Assembly (NCBI GenBank): GCA_024225635.1
Contig: JAAEMK010000497.1
Coordinates: forward strand, 1 to 64,000
Length of the DNA: 64,000 nt
DNA from: Desulfobacteraceae bacterium
GTDB taxonomy: Bacteria; Desulfobacterota; Desulfobacteria; Desulfobacterales; Desulfobacteraceae
Direction of reading: 5' to 3'
Under the pieces are notes generated by a model. It did not search any database and was not told the origin of the DNA. It saw only the letters and a program-made list of their open reading frames with translations. Shown here one piece after another: positions 38,158 through 46,314 of this stretch (the first letter of the stretch is position 1; every line of letters begins with the position of its first letter). The position numbers and the translations under genes were made by a program.

Positions 38158-40296
38158 TCTTATTCAGTTCGTTCCAAAAGACCAGTGTGACGCCGCCGAC
38201 AACCTGAACGCTTTCATTGACCTGTGTCGCAATGAACTGACCATCTTTGGAGCCGATCTAAACTGGGATGCCGATCTCTGGGATGTGACGCCCTGGATAT
38301 TTCGCTCGGGTCGTAAAGGGCGGACGGCTCTGACCTGGAGCAACCACGATACCTCAAAACAGAAGATGGGCGGCCTCCTTTCCCAGCCGTTCTTGAGTTT
38401 TGCCAAATCCTACATGCGTTATCAACATGGCATGAGACCCACAAAGATAGTCGGCTTTCGGTTATCAGCCCTGCGTGCTTTAGAACGATCGCTGATGGAA
38501 CTTCACGGGGATTCAAAGGTTGAAAAGGCTGACATTGAAACGTTTAATCGGTCAGCCCAGCTTGTTCGTGATAAATTTGAATCCTCTACCTCCTACAGGA
38601 TCGGCTCTCAACTTGAGATGATTTCACATTTTCTGGTTGAAAATAAGCTGGTTGTTGATTCATTCATATGGAAGAATCCCCTGAAACGCAGCCGGGATAA
38701 CAATCGGGTCGGAAAGAAAGCAGATAATGCCCGATTGAATAAATTACCCTCTGAAGCCGGTCTCGAATCCCTGCCCCATGTTTACAATTTAGCCATAGAT
38801 GCCCCTGATATCATTGCTACCTCAATTGTAGCTGTCCTATGTGGCGCATCAGACCGCATAAACGAGGTTTTTAGACTTCCCGTGGATTGTGAGGTCCATG
38901 AGAAAAGATCCACCGGAGAAGAGGCATACGGACTGCGTTGGTGGCCCTCCAAGGGTGCCGATCCCATGGTGAAATGGATCATAGGAACAATGGCGGACGT
39001 AGTGAAAGATGCCATCTCAAAACTGCGAAAAGAGACAGAAGAAGCCCGCAGAATGGCCCGATGGTACGAAGAACATCCCGGCAGGGTCTATCTGACGGAA
39101 GACTGTCTGCATTTCAGGCGTGAAAAATTTTTAACAGGAAAGGATATCAGTAAGCTATAGTTCCGGTCAGACCAATTGATACCGCTACTTATTATTATAG
39201 GGTAAGGTTGGCATCACGTCATTTGACCGGCACTATAATAGGCCTGGCACAGCCAGACAAGGGAAATAGATGGTCAGAAAATAATGGCCTGGAAAAGGTG
39301 AAAATCGGGCGTCGCGTCTATTTCCATTTCCATCAGTTCGAAAAAGCGGTCATAAACATGCTTCCTGGCAGTTTTCCTTTTTTATATTCTGAGACTGATC
39401 TCAAATATAGCCAGGCGCTGCTTGTCGTTCCCCTGCAGACATTTCATCCCCGCAAAGCCACACACCGTTGCATGTTTGAAATCGTTACGACAGACACCAT
39501 AAACAATCAGCTGGGTGCCGGCCAGAAACACGGCAAAACATCTCTCTTCAGTCGCCTCGGGTTTACAGAGCCTGACGGCAGCCCAATCGTTATTACCTCA
39601 CACCAGTTCCGGCACTGGTTAAACACCCTGGCCCAACGGGGCGGCCTCAGTCAACTGGATATTGCCAAATGGTCCGGAAGAAAGGACCTCCGGCAGAACG
39701 AAGTGTATGACCATGTCGCAGCCCATGAGTTGATTGAAAAGGTTCGTAATATTGATGATGGGAGCATGTTTGGCCCCCTGGCCGAATTTGTGGCAAAAGC
39801 ACCGATTTCCCGTGAAGAGTTCATGCAGTTAAGCGTCCCCACCATCCATTCAACAGAACTGGGATTCTGTATCCATGACTGGACCATGATGCCTTGCCAG
39901 CGTCATGCCGACTGCATCAATTGTACAGAGCAGATTTGCATCAAGGGCAATAATGAAAAAACAGCGCGGATAAAACAAAACCTCCTTGATGCGGAGGACC
40001 AGCTTGGGCGGGTAGAAAAAGCCATTGAAGAAGGTTCCGCAGGGGCTGACAGATGGCTGATCCATCATCAACTGACAGTGAAACGGCTTCAAAGCCTGTG
40101 GGCTATACTCAGCGATTCCAATGTTCCCCAAGGCGCAGTGATTCAACTTTCAAATGAGAAGGAGTTCTCACCCATCCGGGTCGCCATGGAAGATAAAATA
40201 GAGATTGGTGATGCTGATTCTCAAATGCTGAGCCGCATTCGGGCTTTCTCCGGCAACAAAGCAAAAGTATTACAAGAGATTAAAACAAAACAGTGA
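38150..40296 (+). pseudogene. Third tyrosine recombinase, split by an 80-bp insertion
   Basis: Two ORFs, 38150-39160 and 39208-40296, are halves of one recombinase. The first holds the DNA-binding part and R236 (GASDRINEV). The second has box II HQFRHWL (H458, R461, H462 in restored numbering), a late tyrosine in YDHVA, and a Cys-rich tail (CIHDWTMMPCQRHADCINC). Removing 80 bp (39158-39237) joins them as KDISKL-IGLAQPDKG in one frame of 688 residues. The insertion introduces a stop and a frame change, so the product should be inactive unless the insertion is excised. Confidence 0.88.
39158..39237. mobile_element. 80-bp MITE-like insertion with TA target duplication
   Basis: The ends TATAGTTCCGGTCA (39156-39169) and TGACCGGCACTATA (39224-39237) are terminal inverted repeats with one mismatch. 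Counting one TA as the duplicated target, deleting 80 bp restores the interrupted recombinase frame exactly. TA duplication and short size suggest a miniature element mobilised by an IS630/mariner-type transposase. The element has no coding capacity, and I saw no second copy in the window. Confidence 0.85.
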
Positions 40297-40309
40297 AACG
40301 GTGGAATAT

Positions 40310-40729
40310 ATGGCTGTACATCTTTCAGATAAGGATATCGAATCTATTGTTAAAATTATCGACGGTTGGTCTCGCAGTGAGAAACTCACCTGGGATAACC
40401 TGATACTTGTTGTACAAACGCGATTATTCCGTAAATATTCCAGACAGGCCCTTTCCCGTCATGAACGGATAAAAAGGGCATATACATTCAAGAAGCAGTT
40501 TCTCAGTAGCGGCTCAGATTCAAAGACGGAATTCAAGTCCGTGGAGTTACAGAAAGCTATGGAGCGTATCGAGAGGTTGAAGGCTGAAAATGAAAGGCTT
40601 AAAGCGGAAAATAATTCCCTTTTGGAGCAGTTCGCACGGTGGGCATACAATGCCCACACCCGCGGACTTGATGAGACCTTCCTTAACAGGGCATTGATGC
40701 CGGTGGATAGGGAAAGAACAAAAATATAA
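40310..40729 (+). CDS. Small coiled-coil protein of the recombinase trio
   Basis: The 139-residue protein starts at the ATG at 40310 (MAVHLSDKDIES) after GGTGGA, 13 bp from the third recombinase stop. A globular N-terminal part is followed by a coiled coil (RIERLKAENERLKAENNSLL, about 85-105). Its place after three recombinases matches the small fourth gene of such elements, comparable to TnpC of Tn554, which modulates transposition. No enzymatic motif is visible. Confidence 0.75.
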   Translation: MAVHLSDKDIESIVKIIDGWSRSEKLTWDNLILVVQTRLFRKYSRQALSRHERIKRAYTFKKQFLSSGSDSKTEFKSVELQKAMERIERLKAENERLKAENNSLLEQFARWAYNAHTRGLDETFLNRALMPVDRERTKI

Positions 40730-40879
40730 ATAAAAAGATTAGGTTTGAAAAAAATCAAAACTGACTCTCCTTTCAGCATGTTTGCATCTTCAGGGGGCAG
40801 CATTTTTAACTTGAAGGTGGTGTTCATTACCTATGGGCTTTCGCAGGTTTTGAATTGTGATCTCTTTCATCCTCTGTAT

Positions 40880-42082
40880 CTATTCTGCAGGTATGATTTC
40901 AACGTTAGGCCGAACGTTAGTTGTACTGATTTCTGATCTCGTGGTCGTTATGTCTGAAGCATAAACACCAAGGTTTGCCAGAGTTACTTCATAGCCACAA
41001 CGTTCGATTAGATCAAAATCCGATTCAGACATGCGTTTAAGGGTGGTTTTGTAATTCCCTGCTTCAATGCACTGCGATGGCTCTAACCAATCATAATTTC
41101 TTAGATCATGAGGAATTACCCGATGATATTTTTTTTTAGCACGTGTAATGATTCCTGATCCATTTTCACCTATTCCCAAAAGGATTCCATTTCCTTGAGT
41201 TATAAAAGAGTTGCTTATATTTCTGATTCGCAAGGATCTTACCTGGTCTGAAATAATATCAGTCATACGTAACAGCCTCTTAAGAAATCTAAAGGAAGGA
41301 GCCCGGTTTTCTGATTTTAACCTGCTTCCAGCATCAGAGACAATAAGCCAATTTATCCCAGACTTTGACTTTAGAGCTCCCTTTGAATGGTCAAAAAATG
41401 GTTCGATTCCCAGATTGTCATAAAGCCCGCCATCTGCAAGATGTAGTTGATGGAATTTAGGTTTGTATGGAACAGGATCAGGATCATCCCAGTTTTTTCG
41501 TTTAAGCCATTTAAAATCGTTTGTGTTTATTCTGTATGGGGTTATTCCTCCTGGAAAAGCTGCTGAAACAGCCATTGCATCTGCTATTTTGAAATCGGAT
41601 AAGGATGCGTAGCCAATTTCATAATCTCCCATGGTGTTGTTTTTGAACCTCCATCGTTTTCCGGTTTCTACAGATGTTCCATTAATCGACCAAACTGGTT
41701 TTTGGGGAAGATCGCCCAGTTTACTGTCAATTTCCCAATATTCCTGAATGGATTGTGAAACGACGTTTGCCCCTGAACTGAGGAACCTCCAGTTCCATGG
41801 ATAACAAAACAATCGAACAATGAAATCGGATTGTAAATTTTTTTTTGTTAAAAGAGTTTTGATTTTTTGGTGAACATCAGAAAATATCTCATCGGTAGGC
41901 CATTGGTTTTTGGAAAGATGAAATAGTAGTCCAGTTAAAAGGCTGCCTCCTGAAACGGTTGAAACGTAATGAACGTTTCCCAAGAGTTGTTTCTCTTTAA
42001 GACACCGAAGTACACCAAGATGATATGTAGCAGCTCTTACGCCTCCGCCGGACAATGCTAATCCAATTTTTAGGTCTCTCAT
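40880..42082 (-). CDS. Patatin-like phospholipase (candidate defence effector)
   Basis: The 400-residue protein has the patatin oxyanion motif SGGGVRAA (residues 11-18), nucleophile S44 in TVSGGS and the dyad aspartate D217 in ADGGLYDN. Patatin effectors such as CapV degrade membrane phospholipids and kill infected cells. It has no signal peptide. It overlaps the E2-E1-JAB gene by four bases and is the last gene of a three-gene operon. No CD-NTase is present, so its activation signal is unknown. The region between it and the coiled-coil gene (40730-40879) holds nothing recognisable. Confidence 0.9.
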   Translation of the reverse strand: MRDLKIGLALSGGGVRAATYHLGVLRCLKEKQLLGNVHYVSTVSGGSLLTGLLFHLSKNQWPTDEIFSDVHQKIKTLLTKKNLQSDFIVRLFCYPWNWRFLSSGANVVSQSIQEYWEIDSKLGDLPQKPVWSINGTSVETGKRWRFKNNTMGDYEIGYASLSDFKIADAMAVSAAFPGGITPYRINTNDFKWLKRKNWDDPDPVPYKPKFHQLHLADGGLYDNLGIEPFFDHSKGALKSKSGINWLIVSDAGSRLKSENRAPSFRFLKRLLRMTDIISDQVRSLRIRNISNSFITQGNGILLGIGENGSGIITRAKKKYHRVIPHDLRNYDWLEPSQCIEAGNYKTTLKRMSESDFDLIERCGYEVTLANLGVYASDITTTRSEISTTNVRPNVEIIPAE

Positions 42083-44346
42083 ATATCTCCTTTTACGAAG
42101 AAATTAAAGTTGTTATCACCGATTATCAGAATGATTCCCGGTTGCCCGTATGAATCCATTTCATTCTGAACCCATTCCAGTTGTCTGTAATCTTCTCTGC
42201 TTGGTTCTGCCGGTATTGTATCTGGGTGGCTGTGCCATTCTCCAATATAATTGACAATATGTGCTGTTCGGTTTTTAATCATACCAACATCGTCTGAAAC
42301 ACCTTGTAGCTCTCTTTGAAAAGAGCCTGAGGTTGAGGCACTGTTTTCTGGTGCCTTTCGAATATCCACTATAAAAATTGATTTGGAAGACTGATCAATA
42401 TAACCAACAATGATTCCTCCTGTCTCATCTGGCAGTTTGTGCTTTCGATACTCGTTAGCTTTTTTTATTACTCCGTCATCCCAGATAACGTTCCAGTTTT
42501 TTATTTTTTGTTCATGGGATGGGTAAAGTTCAATATCATTGGATGTTACGCTCCCTGTGTCGTCGTTAAATTGCCATGCCCTGGCAAAGGCTTCTTTCCT
42601 ATTGCCCTTTGATATCAGTTGCTGGCAAAGAATTCCTGCATGGAGAGTCAAATAGCTGAGGGGGATTTGTGCTGAAATGTCACGACAGCCTCCACCATAT
42701 CTGATTGATCCTGTATGTCCTGTAAGATGTATTTCTCCGGCCCCGTGGTTGATGATCCAGTTGTAATACTGTGCTTCGATCTGGTGGAGTTTTAAATCAC
42801 GATTTGAATCCTCAAGAAGTAGCACGCAGTCATGACCAGAGGGGGTGATAAACAGAGATACGCATCTGGCAATCTCTTTTTGTGAAAGCATCCTTGGTAC
42901 TGCCAGGGTTGTGCTGACATCAATAATGAAATCCGCTTTATTGAATGCCGCTTCAAGTTCCTCATGGTCAGCGGTTGCATCCAAGGACAACGCTGTTACA
43001 TCGTTTTGATTGCCCTCGGGAAGTATTGTCGTTGAAAATAGTTGTATTGAATCGGTTTTTTTATAACCAACATCCGTATTCTTTAATATATGGCGGGCAA
43101 TGTTGTGGGGAAGCATGTCATCATTGTCAACGATTACCCAGTTTGACCATCCCATTCGAAGCCATTGATTGAAAAGGTGGCTCCCCAGAGATCCGCAACC
43201 GATCAGTAAAGGATTTATCCCAGGAAGCCGTTTGATTCTATTAAAGTTTCTCAAATCCTCTAAAGTTACTTCTGGAATAATATTCGCCATCATGATCTGT
43301 TCTTTCTGCCAATCATTTTTTTGGCTAAGGCAAAGCTCTATTGTTTCTAAGCCCTTGCCATCCCCCCCGCTAAATTTGTTGTTAACCAGGATGTCATTTT
43401 TCAGCCCGATTTCCCCCATGCCTCGACGGACAAGAAATGCATATTGCCTTCCAGCTATTTCCAGATCAGAATCTTTGTCTCGTTTGCCCGGAAAGGTGAT
43501 AAAAATTAAAAGTAACTCATGCACTGGATCAAGGTTGCCATTGTCTCGAAACAGGCGTTGTACTTCTTTTTTTACGATTTCCCATAAATTAATTCCAAGG
43601 CCCTGAAGATGGTTATGAAGTTCACCCAAGGTTCCAGGAGCGACATTTATCTCACCGTGGATCTTTGGTTTAGCCTCAATAAAAATGGGGTGATACCCCT
43701 TGAGTCCTCTGGAAAATCCGCGCCGATAATCTTCAAGTCTTGATCTCTCTGCTCTTGTCATTCTTAACATTGTGGTCTGATCTTGTGAGCAGTTACCAAT
43801 AAACCATGTTTCTCCATCATTTAAATTTAAATTATTGGGAACAATGATACTCACACCAATATGAAAAAAAACTTGTTCAAGAGGCTGATCCGGTTGATGC
43901 AGTTTTTTTTCGGCCGCCGCTTTTAGCCACCACAATATGCGATTTAAAAAGAGTTGCGGTGTCCAGGTAATCCTGACATCCGACCAGGGTTGCTCATACA
44001 GGCACAGCTCCCTGGGATGATTTTTCAGTGTGTGATACCGATGAATAGTTTTTGGAAAAGATTTGCGGAGAGCTTGGACTCTTGGGGGAAAATCATCGTT
44101 GTCCCAGCAGGTGATGGCAAGCCTCTCTTTGTACTTAATGTCAACAGCAGGTTCTGTTGAAACCTCATGGTTTAAGCATTCGACAATAACGGCTTCGCCT
44201 TTCCCTTCCCTGTTGTCATGGTGGTTGATTTCACGAAAGCCGATTAATGAAAAATCGGAATGGCTGTTGACAACTTTAACAAGCTTTTTCAGCCTATGAA
44301 TAACCAAGTTATTTTTTTCAATTTGCTGGCCGATCTCATATACCAT
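42079..44346 (-). CDS. E2-E1-JAB triple-fusion ubiquitin-like conjugation protein
   Basis: The 755-residue protein joins three parts. An N-terminal E2-like domain has C115 in HPRELCLYEQPW and the later WTPQLFLNRILWWL helix. A ThiF/E1 adenylation domain starts with the Rossmann motif at G383 (IGCGSLGSH) and continues VDNDDMLPHNIARH. A C-terminal JAB/JAMM peptidase has E641, H705-S-H707 and S716-x-x-D719. In type II CBASS, Cap2 (E2-E1) and Cap3 (JAB) are separate; here they are one chain. It should conjugate a C-terminus to a target and also reverse it. The substrate is unknown; no ubiquitin-like gene is seen. Confidence 0.88.
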   Translation of the reverse strand: MVYEIGQQIEKNNLVIHRLKKLVKVVNSHSDFSLIGFREINHHDNREGKGEAVIVECLNHEVSTEPAVDIKYKERLAITCWDNDDFPPRVQALRKSFPKTIHRYHTLKNHPRELCLYEQPWSDVRITWTPQLFLNRILWWLKAAAEKKLHQPDQPLEQVFFHIGVSIIVPNNLNLNDGETWFIGNCSQDQTTMLRMTRAERSRLEDYRRGFSRGLKGYHPIFIEAKPKIHGEINVAPGTLGELHNHLQGLGINLWEIVKKEVQRLFRDNGNLDPVHELLLIFITFPGKRDKDSDLEIAGRQYAFLVRRGMGEIGLKNDILVNNKFSGGDGKGLETIELCLSQKNDWQKEQIMMANIIPEVTLEDLRNFNRIKRLPGINPLLIGCGSLGSHLFNQWLRMGWSNWVIVDNDDMLPHNIARHILKNTDVGYKKTDSIQLFSTTILPEGNQNDVTALSLDATADHEELEAAFNKADFIIDVSTTLAVPRMLSQKEIARCVSLFITPSGHDCVLLLEDSNRDLKLHQIEAQYYNWIINHGAGEIHLTGHTGSIRYGGGCRDISAQIPLSYLTLHAGILCQQLISKGNRKEAFARAWQFNDDTGSVTSNDIELYPSHEQKIKNWNVIWDDGVIKKANEYRKHKLPDETGGIIVGYIDQSSKSIFIVDIRKAPENSASTSGSFQRELQGVSDDVGMIKNRTAHIVNYIGEWHSHPDTIPAEPSREDYRQLEWVQNEMDSYGQPGIILIIGDNNFNFFVKGDI

Positions 44347-45475
44347 AAAAACCTCCTGCCCTTGGGGGGCGGCTTTCTGCTGGAGTGGAATATGATGAGA
44401 TCAGTGTGGCTAATGTACAGCCTGTAGCGCTGAACCTGAAGGTCACAGGTTTAGGGGTAATTTCATTATTGTGTTCCATGGTGATAAGCATTGACCTGCC
44501 GTCCACAGCGTTCAAAATGGTCTCATAGCATTTCTTTGCCTGGATATGGGGCGGTTGCTCCTGTTTATAGGCATCCTTATCCTCTTTAATGGGATTGCAC
44601 GAGGCCACCATATACGAACCGGGCTGTCCATGTTCAAGAAGTTTTTTTATGTCTGGTTTCGGGGTTGTTTCCCTGTCTCCCTTTTCATCAGAAAGGGCTT
44701 TGTACGAGCAGTGGTGGGGAATATAAAAAAGATTCCAGAATAGTCTTTCCGTGCGCCCCCTTGAATTTGTTTTTTGGTATACTTTTTCAAGATAGTCCCA
44801 GTCTGCATCTCCAATAATAAATGCCCGGGACTCTTTTCCGTCGCAATTAAATGTTGCATGGAGGATCAGGGATGCGTTGTTTCGATACTCTTTCTCGTCA
44901 TCAATTTGTTCAATAAAAGGGGCGTGGCAGAAAAATTCAACCCCGTCTGACTCAATTGAAAACCCCGGGACTGTTTTTCCTGCATCCACAATAAACTTTT
45001 TGCGGTCTTCAACGGTCAGATCGTTGGCATCAAGCCAGTTTTTTAATTTGTCAGGCTTTGAAAAAACTTTAATCCCATACCCTTTCTTTAGTCGGTGGCG
45101 GGCTTCTTGCCGTATTACCCTGTCATCATCGCCGTTCAACCCGGTTTCAAGAATCATGGCTGCAGGCACCCAGAGTTCCTTGATTTTGATCCTACCGTTT
45201 CCAGTGTATTTTTGTGCATGGTCAAATTCGAAAAATTCACTGCACCCTTTAATGTGGTCGTTGTCTGCGTGGGTAAACGCTACCACATCAAACGAATTCT
45301 TGTTTTCAGAGGCAAGGTCATCCATGAGCTTCTGTTTCAGGTTTATAATCGGGCTGTCTCTTTTTTCTCCTTGATCCTGATTGTAATAATCAAAAAGAAT
45401 CCATTTTTTATTGTCCAACTTCAATAAGCTGGTATCGCCATTGCCAACCGGGTAAAATGTAAATTTGTGTTCCAA
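44336..45475 (-). CDS. ComEC-like metallo-beta-lactamase fold protein
   Basis: The 379-residue protein has the metal-binding motif H69-A-D71-N-D73-H74 in FTHADNDHIKG, with Asp instead of the second His as in the ComEC/Rec2 group. A later Asp follows in IIGDADWDYLEKV, and a histidine in IPHHCSY. Proteins of this group are predicted nucleases or phosphodiesterases. It is the first gene of the operon and overlaps the E2-E1-JAB gene by 11 bp. It has no signal peptide. Its promoter and two operators lie directly upstream. Confidence 0.88.
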   Translation of the reverse strand: MEHKFTFYPVGNGDTSLLKLDNKKWILFDYYNQDQGEKRDSPIINLKQKLMDDLASENKNSFDVVAFTHADNDHIKGCSEFFEFDHAQKYTGNGRIKIKELWVPAAMILETGLNGDDDRVIRQEARHRLKKGYGIKVFSKPDKLKNWLDANDLTVEDRKKFIVDAGKTVPGFSIESDGVEFFCHAPFIEQIDDEKEYRNNASLILHATFNCDGKESRAFIIGDADWDYLEKVYQKTNSRGRTERLFWNLFYIPHHCSYKALSDEKGDRETTPKPDIKKLLEHGQPGSYMVASCNPIKEDKDAYKQEQPPHIQAKKCYETILNAVDGRSMLITMEHNNEITPKPVTFRFSATGCTLATLISSYSTPAESRPPRAGGFYGI

Positions 45476-45517
45476 CTGTTTTCTCCTGTTTATTAGTTGC
45501 TTTTGATAAAAAGCATT

Positions 45518-45536
45518 GCATCAACGCCAATGATGC
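45518..45536. promoter_or_regulatory. Operator 1 of three
   Basis: GCATCAACGCCAATGATGC is an imperfect copy of the 19-bp palindrome. It sits at the predicted transcription start of the metallo-beta-lactamase operon, just downstream of its -10 box, where a bound repressor would block initiation. Confidence 0.8.
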
Positions 45537-45541
45537 GGTTT

Positions 45542-45570
45542 AATATAATGAGCAGGAGCTCTATTGTCAA
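45542..45570 (-). promoter_or_regulatory. Strong promoter for the MBL/E2-E1-JAB/patatin operon
   Basis: On the minus strand TTGACA (45570-45565), a 17-bp spacer and TATATT (45547-45542) make a nearly consensus promoter. Operator 1 lies just downstream and operator 2 just upstream of it. Confidence 0.8.
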
Positions 45571-45582
45571 GCGAAAAAAAGT

Positions 45583-45601
45583 GCATCAACGGCGTTGATG
45601 C
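45583..45601. promoter_or_regulatory. Operator 2 of three, perfect palindrome
   Basis: GCATCAACGGCGTTGATGC is nearly perfectly palindromic (GCATCAAC and GTTGATGC around three bases). It lies 12 bp upstream of the -35 box of the minus-strand operon and between the two divergent promoters. Confidence 0.85.
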
Positions 45602-45677
45602 TAAGGAGCTTTAAAGTTTTTTTATAAACAATTGGAATCTTATTGTTTTTGAAACTGAAAATTGTAATAAAATGATT

Positions 45678-45696
45678 GCATCAACAGAAACGATGC
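45678..45696. promoter_or_regulatory. Operator 3 of three
   Basis: GCATCAACAGAAACGATGC is a degenerate copy lying 18 bp before the first restriction gene. A weak TTGTTT/TAATAA promoter (45643-45670) ends just upstream, so this copy would overlap the start of the restriction operon. Confidence 0.75.
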
Positions 45697-45714
45697 GCTA
45701 TTTAGCGTGGTGCT

Positions 45715-46314
45715 ATGAAATATATGAAACTAAAAGATATTGTAAACATAAAGGCTGGCTATCCTTTTCGGGGTCGCATACGGGGTAATTCAGAAGGAGA
45801 TACCTGGGTTATCCAGATGAAGGATGTCGAGATTTATCAAGAAGTGTCCTGGGCTACTCTGGTCAAAACCAAATTGATTGGTCGTAGAGCCCCTGATTTT
45901 TTAAAACCTGGAGATATCCTTTTTGTTGCAAGAGGGCGCAATAATTTTGCCTTGTGTCTCAAGGGAGTTCCTGACAGGGTGGTTTGTTCTCCTCATTTTT
46001 TTCAGATGGAATTAAAAAAAGACGTCGATATTATACCTGAATTTTTATCGTGGCAGATCAATCAGGCACCGGCACAGCTCTATTTCGAACGATCTTCTGA
46101 AGGGTCCGGCACCCAAAATATCAGGCGGGGAGTGTTGGAGGATCTCTCAATTACAATCCCAACCATAGATAAACAAAAATTAATAGTTAAATTGGAGAGT
46201 GCCTTCTGCAGGGAACAGGCTCTTATGCAGCATTTGATGGACAACCGAACAAAGATGATGGAGGCCATGGCCCTTGATCTTCTTTGTAGTAGCAACAGGG
46301 AAACAGGAAAATAA
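45715..46314 (+). CDS. Half-size type I specificity subunit (single TRD)
   Basis: The 199-residue protein has one HsdS-type target recognition domain (GDTWVIQMKDVEI, FLKPGDILFVARG, SPHFFQMELKKD, SGTQNIRRGVLEDLSITIP) and a single helical conserved region. Full HsdS proteins have two of each, and a full one is encoded two genes later. It may dimerise as a half-subunit, give the methylase a second specificity, or regulate. Its stop overlaps the hsdM start by one base (TAATG), so it is translated within the operon. Confidence 0.82.
   Translation: MKYMKLKDIVNIKAGYPFRGRIRGNSEGDTWVIQMKDVEIYQEVSWATLVKTKLIGRRAPDFLKPGDILFVARGRNNFALCLKGVPDRVVCSPHFFQMELKKDVDIIPEFLSWQINQAPAQLYFERSSEGSGTQNIRRGVLEDLSITIPTIDKQKLIVKLESAFCREQALMQHLMDNRTKMMEAMALDLLCSSNRETGK

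Noticed and set aside
39150-39210. Programmed frameshift or intron joining the two halves of the third recombinase
   Set aside because: There is no slippery sequence or intron structure. Terminal inverted repeats with a TA duplication account for the interruption exactly.
40880-45475. Standard type II CBASS
   Set aside because: No CD-NTase (cGAS-like) gene or its motifs are present in the operon or flanks.
45518-45696. Short CRISPR or iteron array from the three repeats
   Set aside because: Spacing is 65 and 95 bp, each unit is itself palindromic, and the units sit on promoters, so operators explain them better. No replication gene is near.
45715-46314. hsdS pseudogene
   Set aside because: The frame is intact, it is a full single-TRD unit and its stop is coupled to the hsdM start, so a functional half-subunit is more likely.
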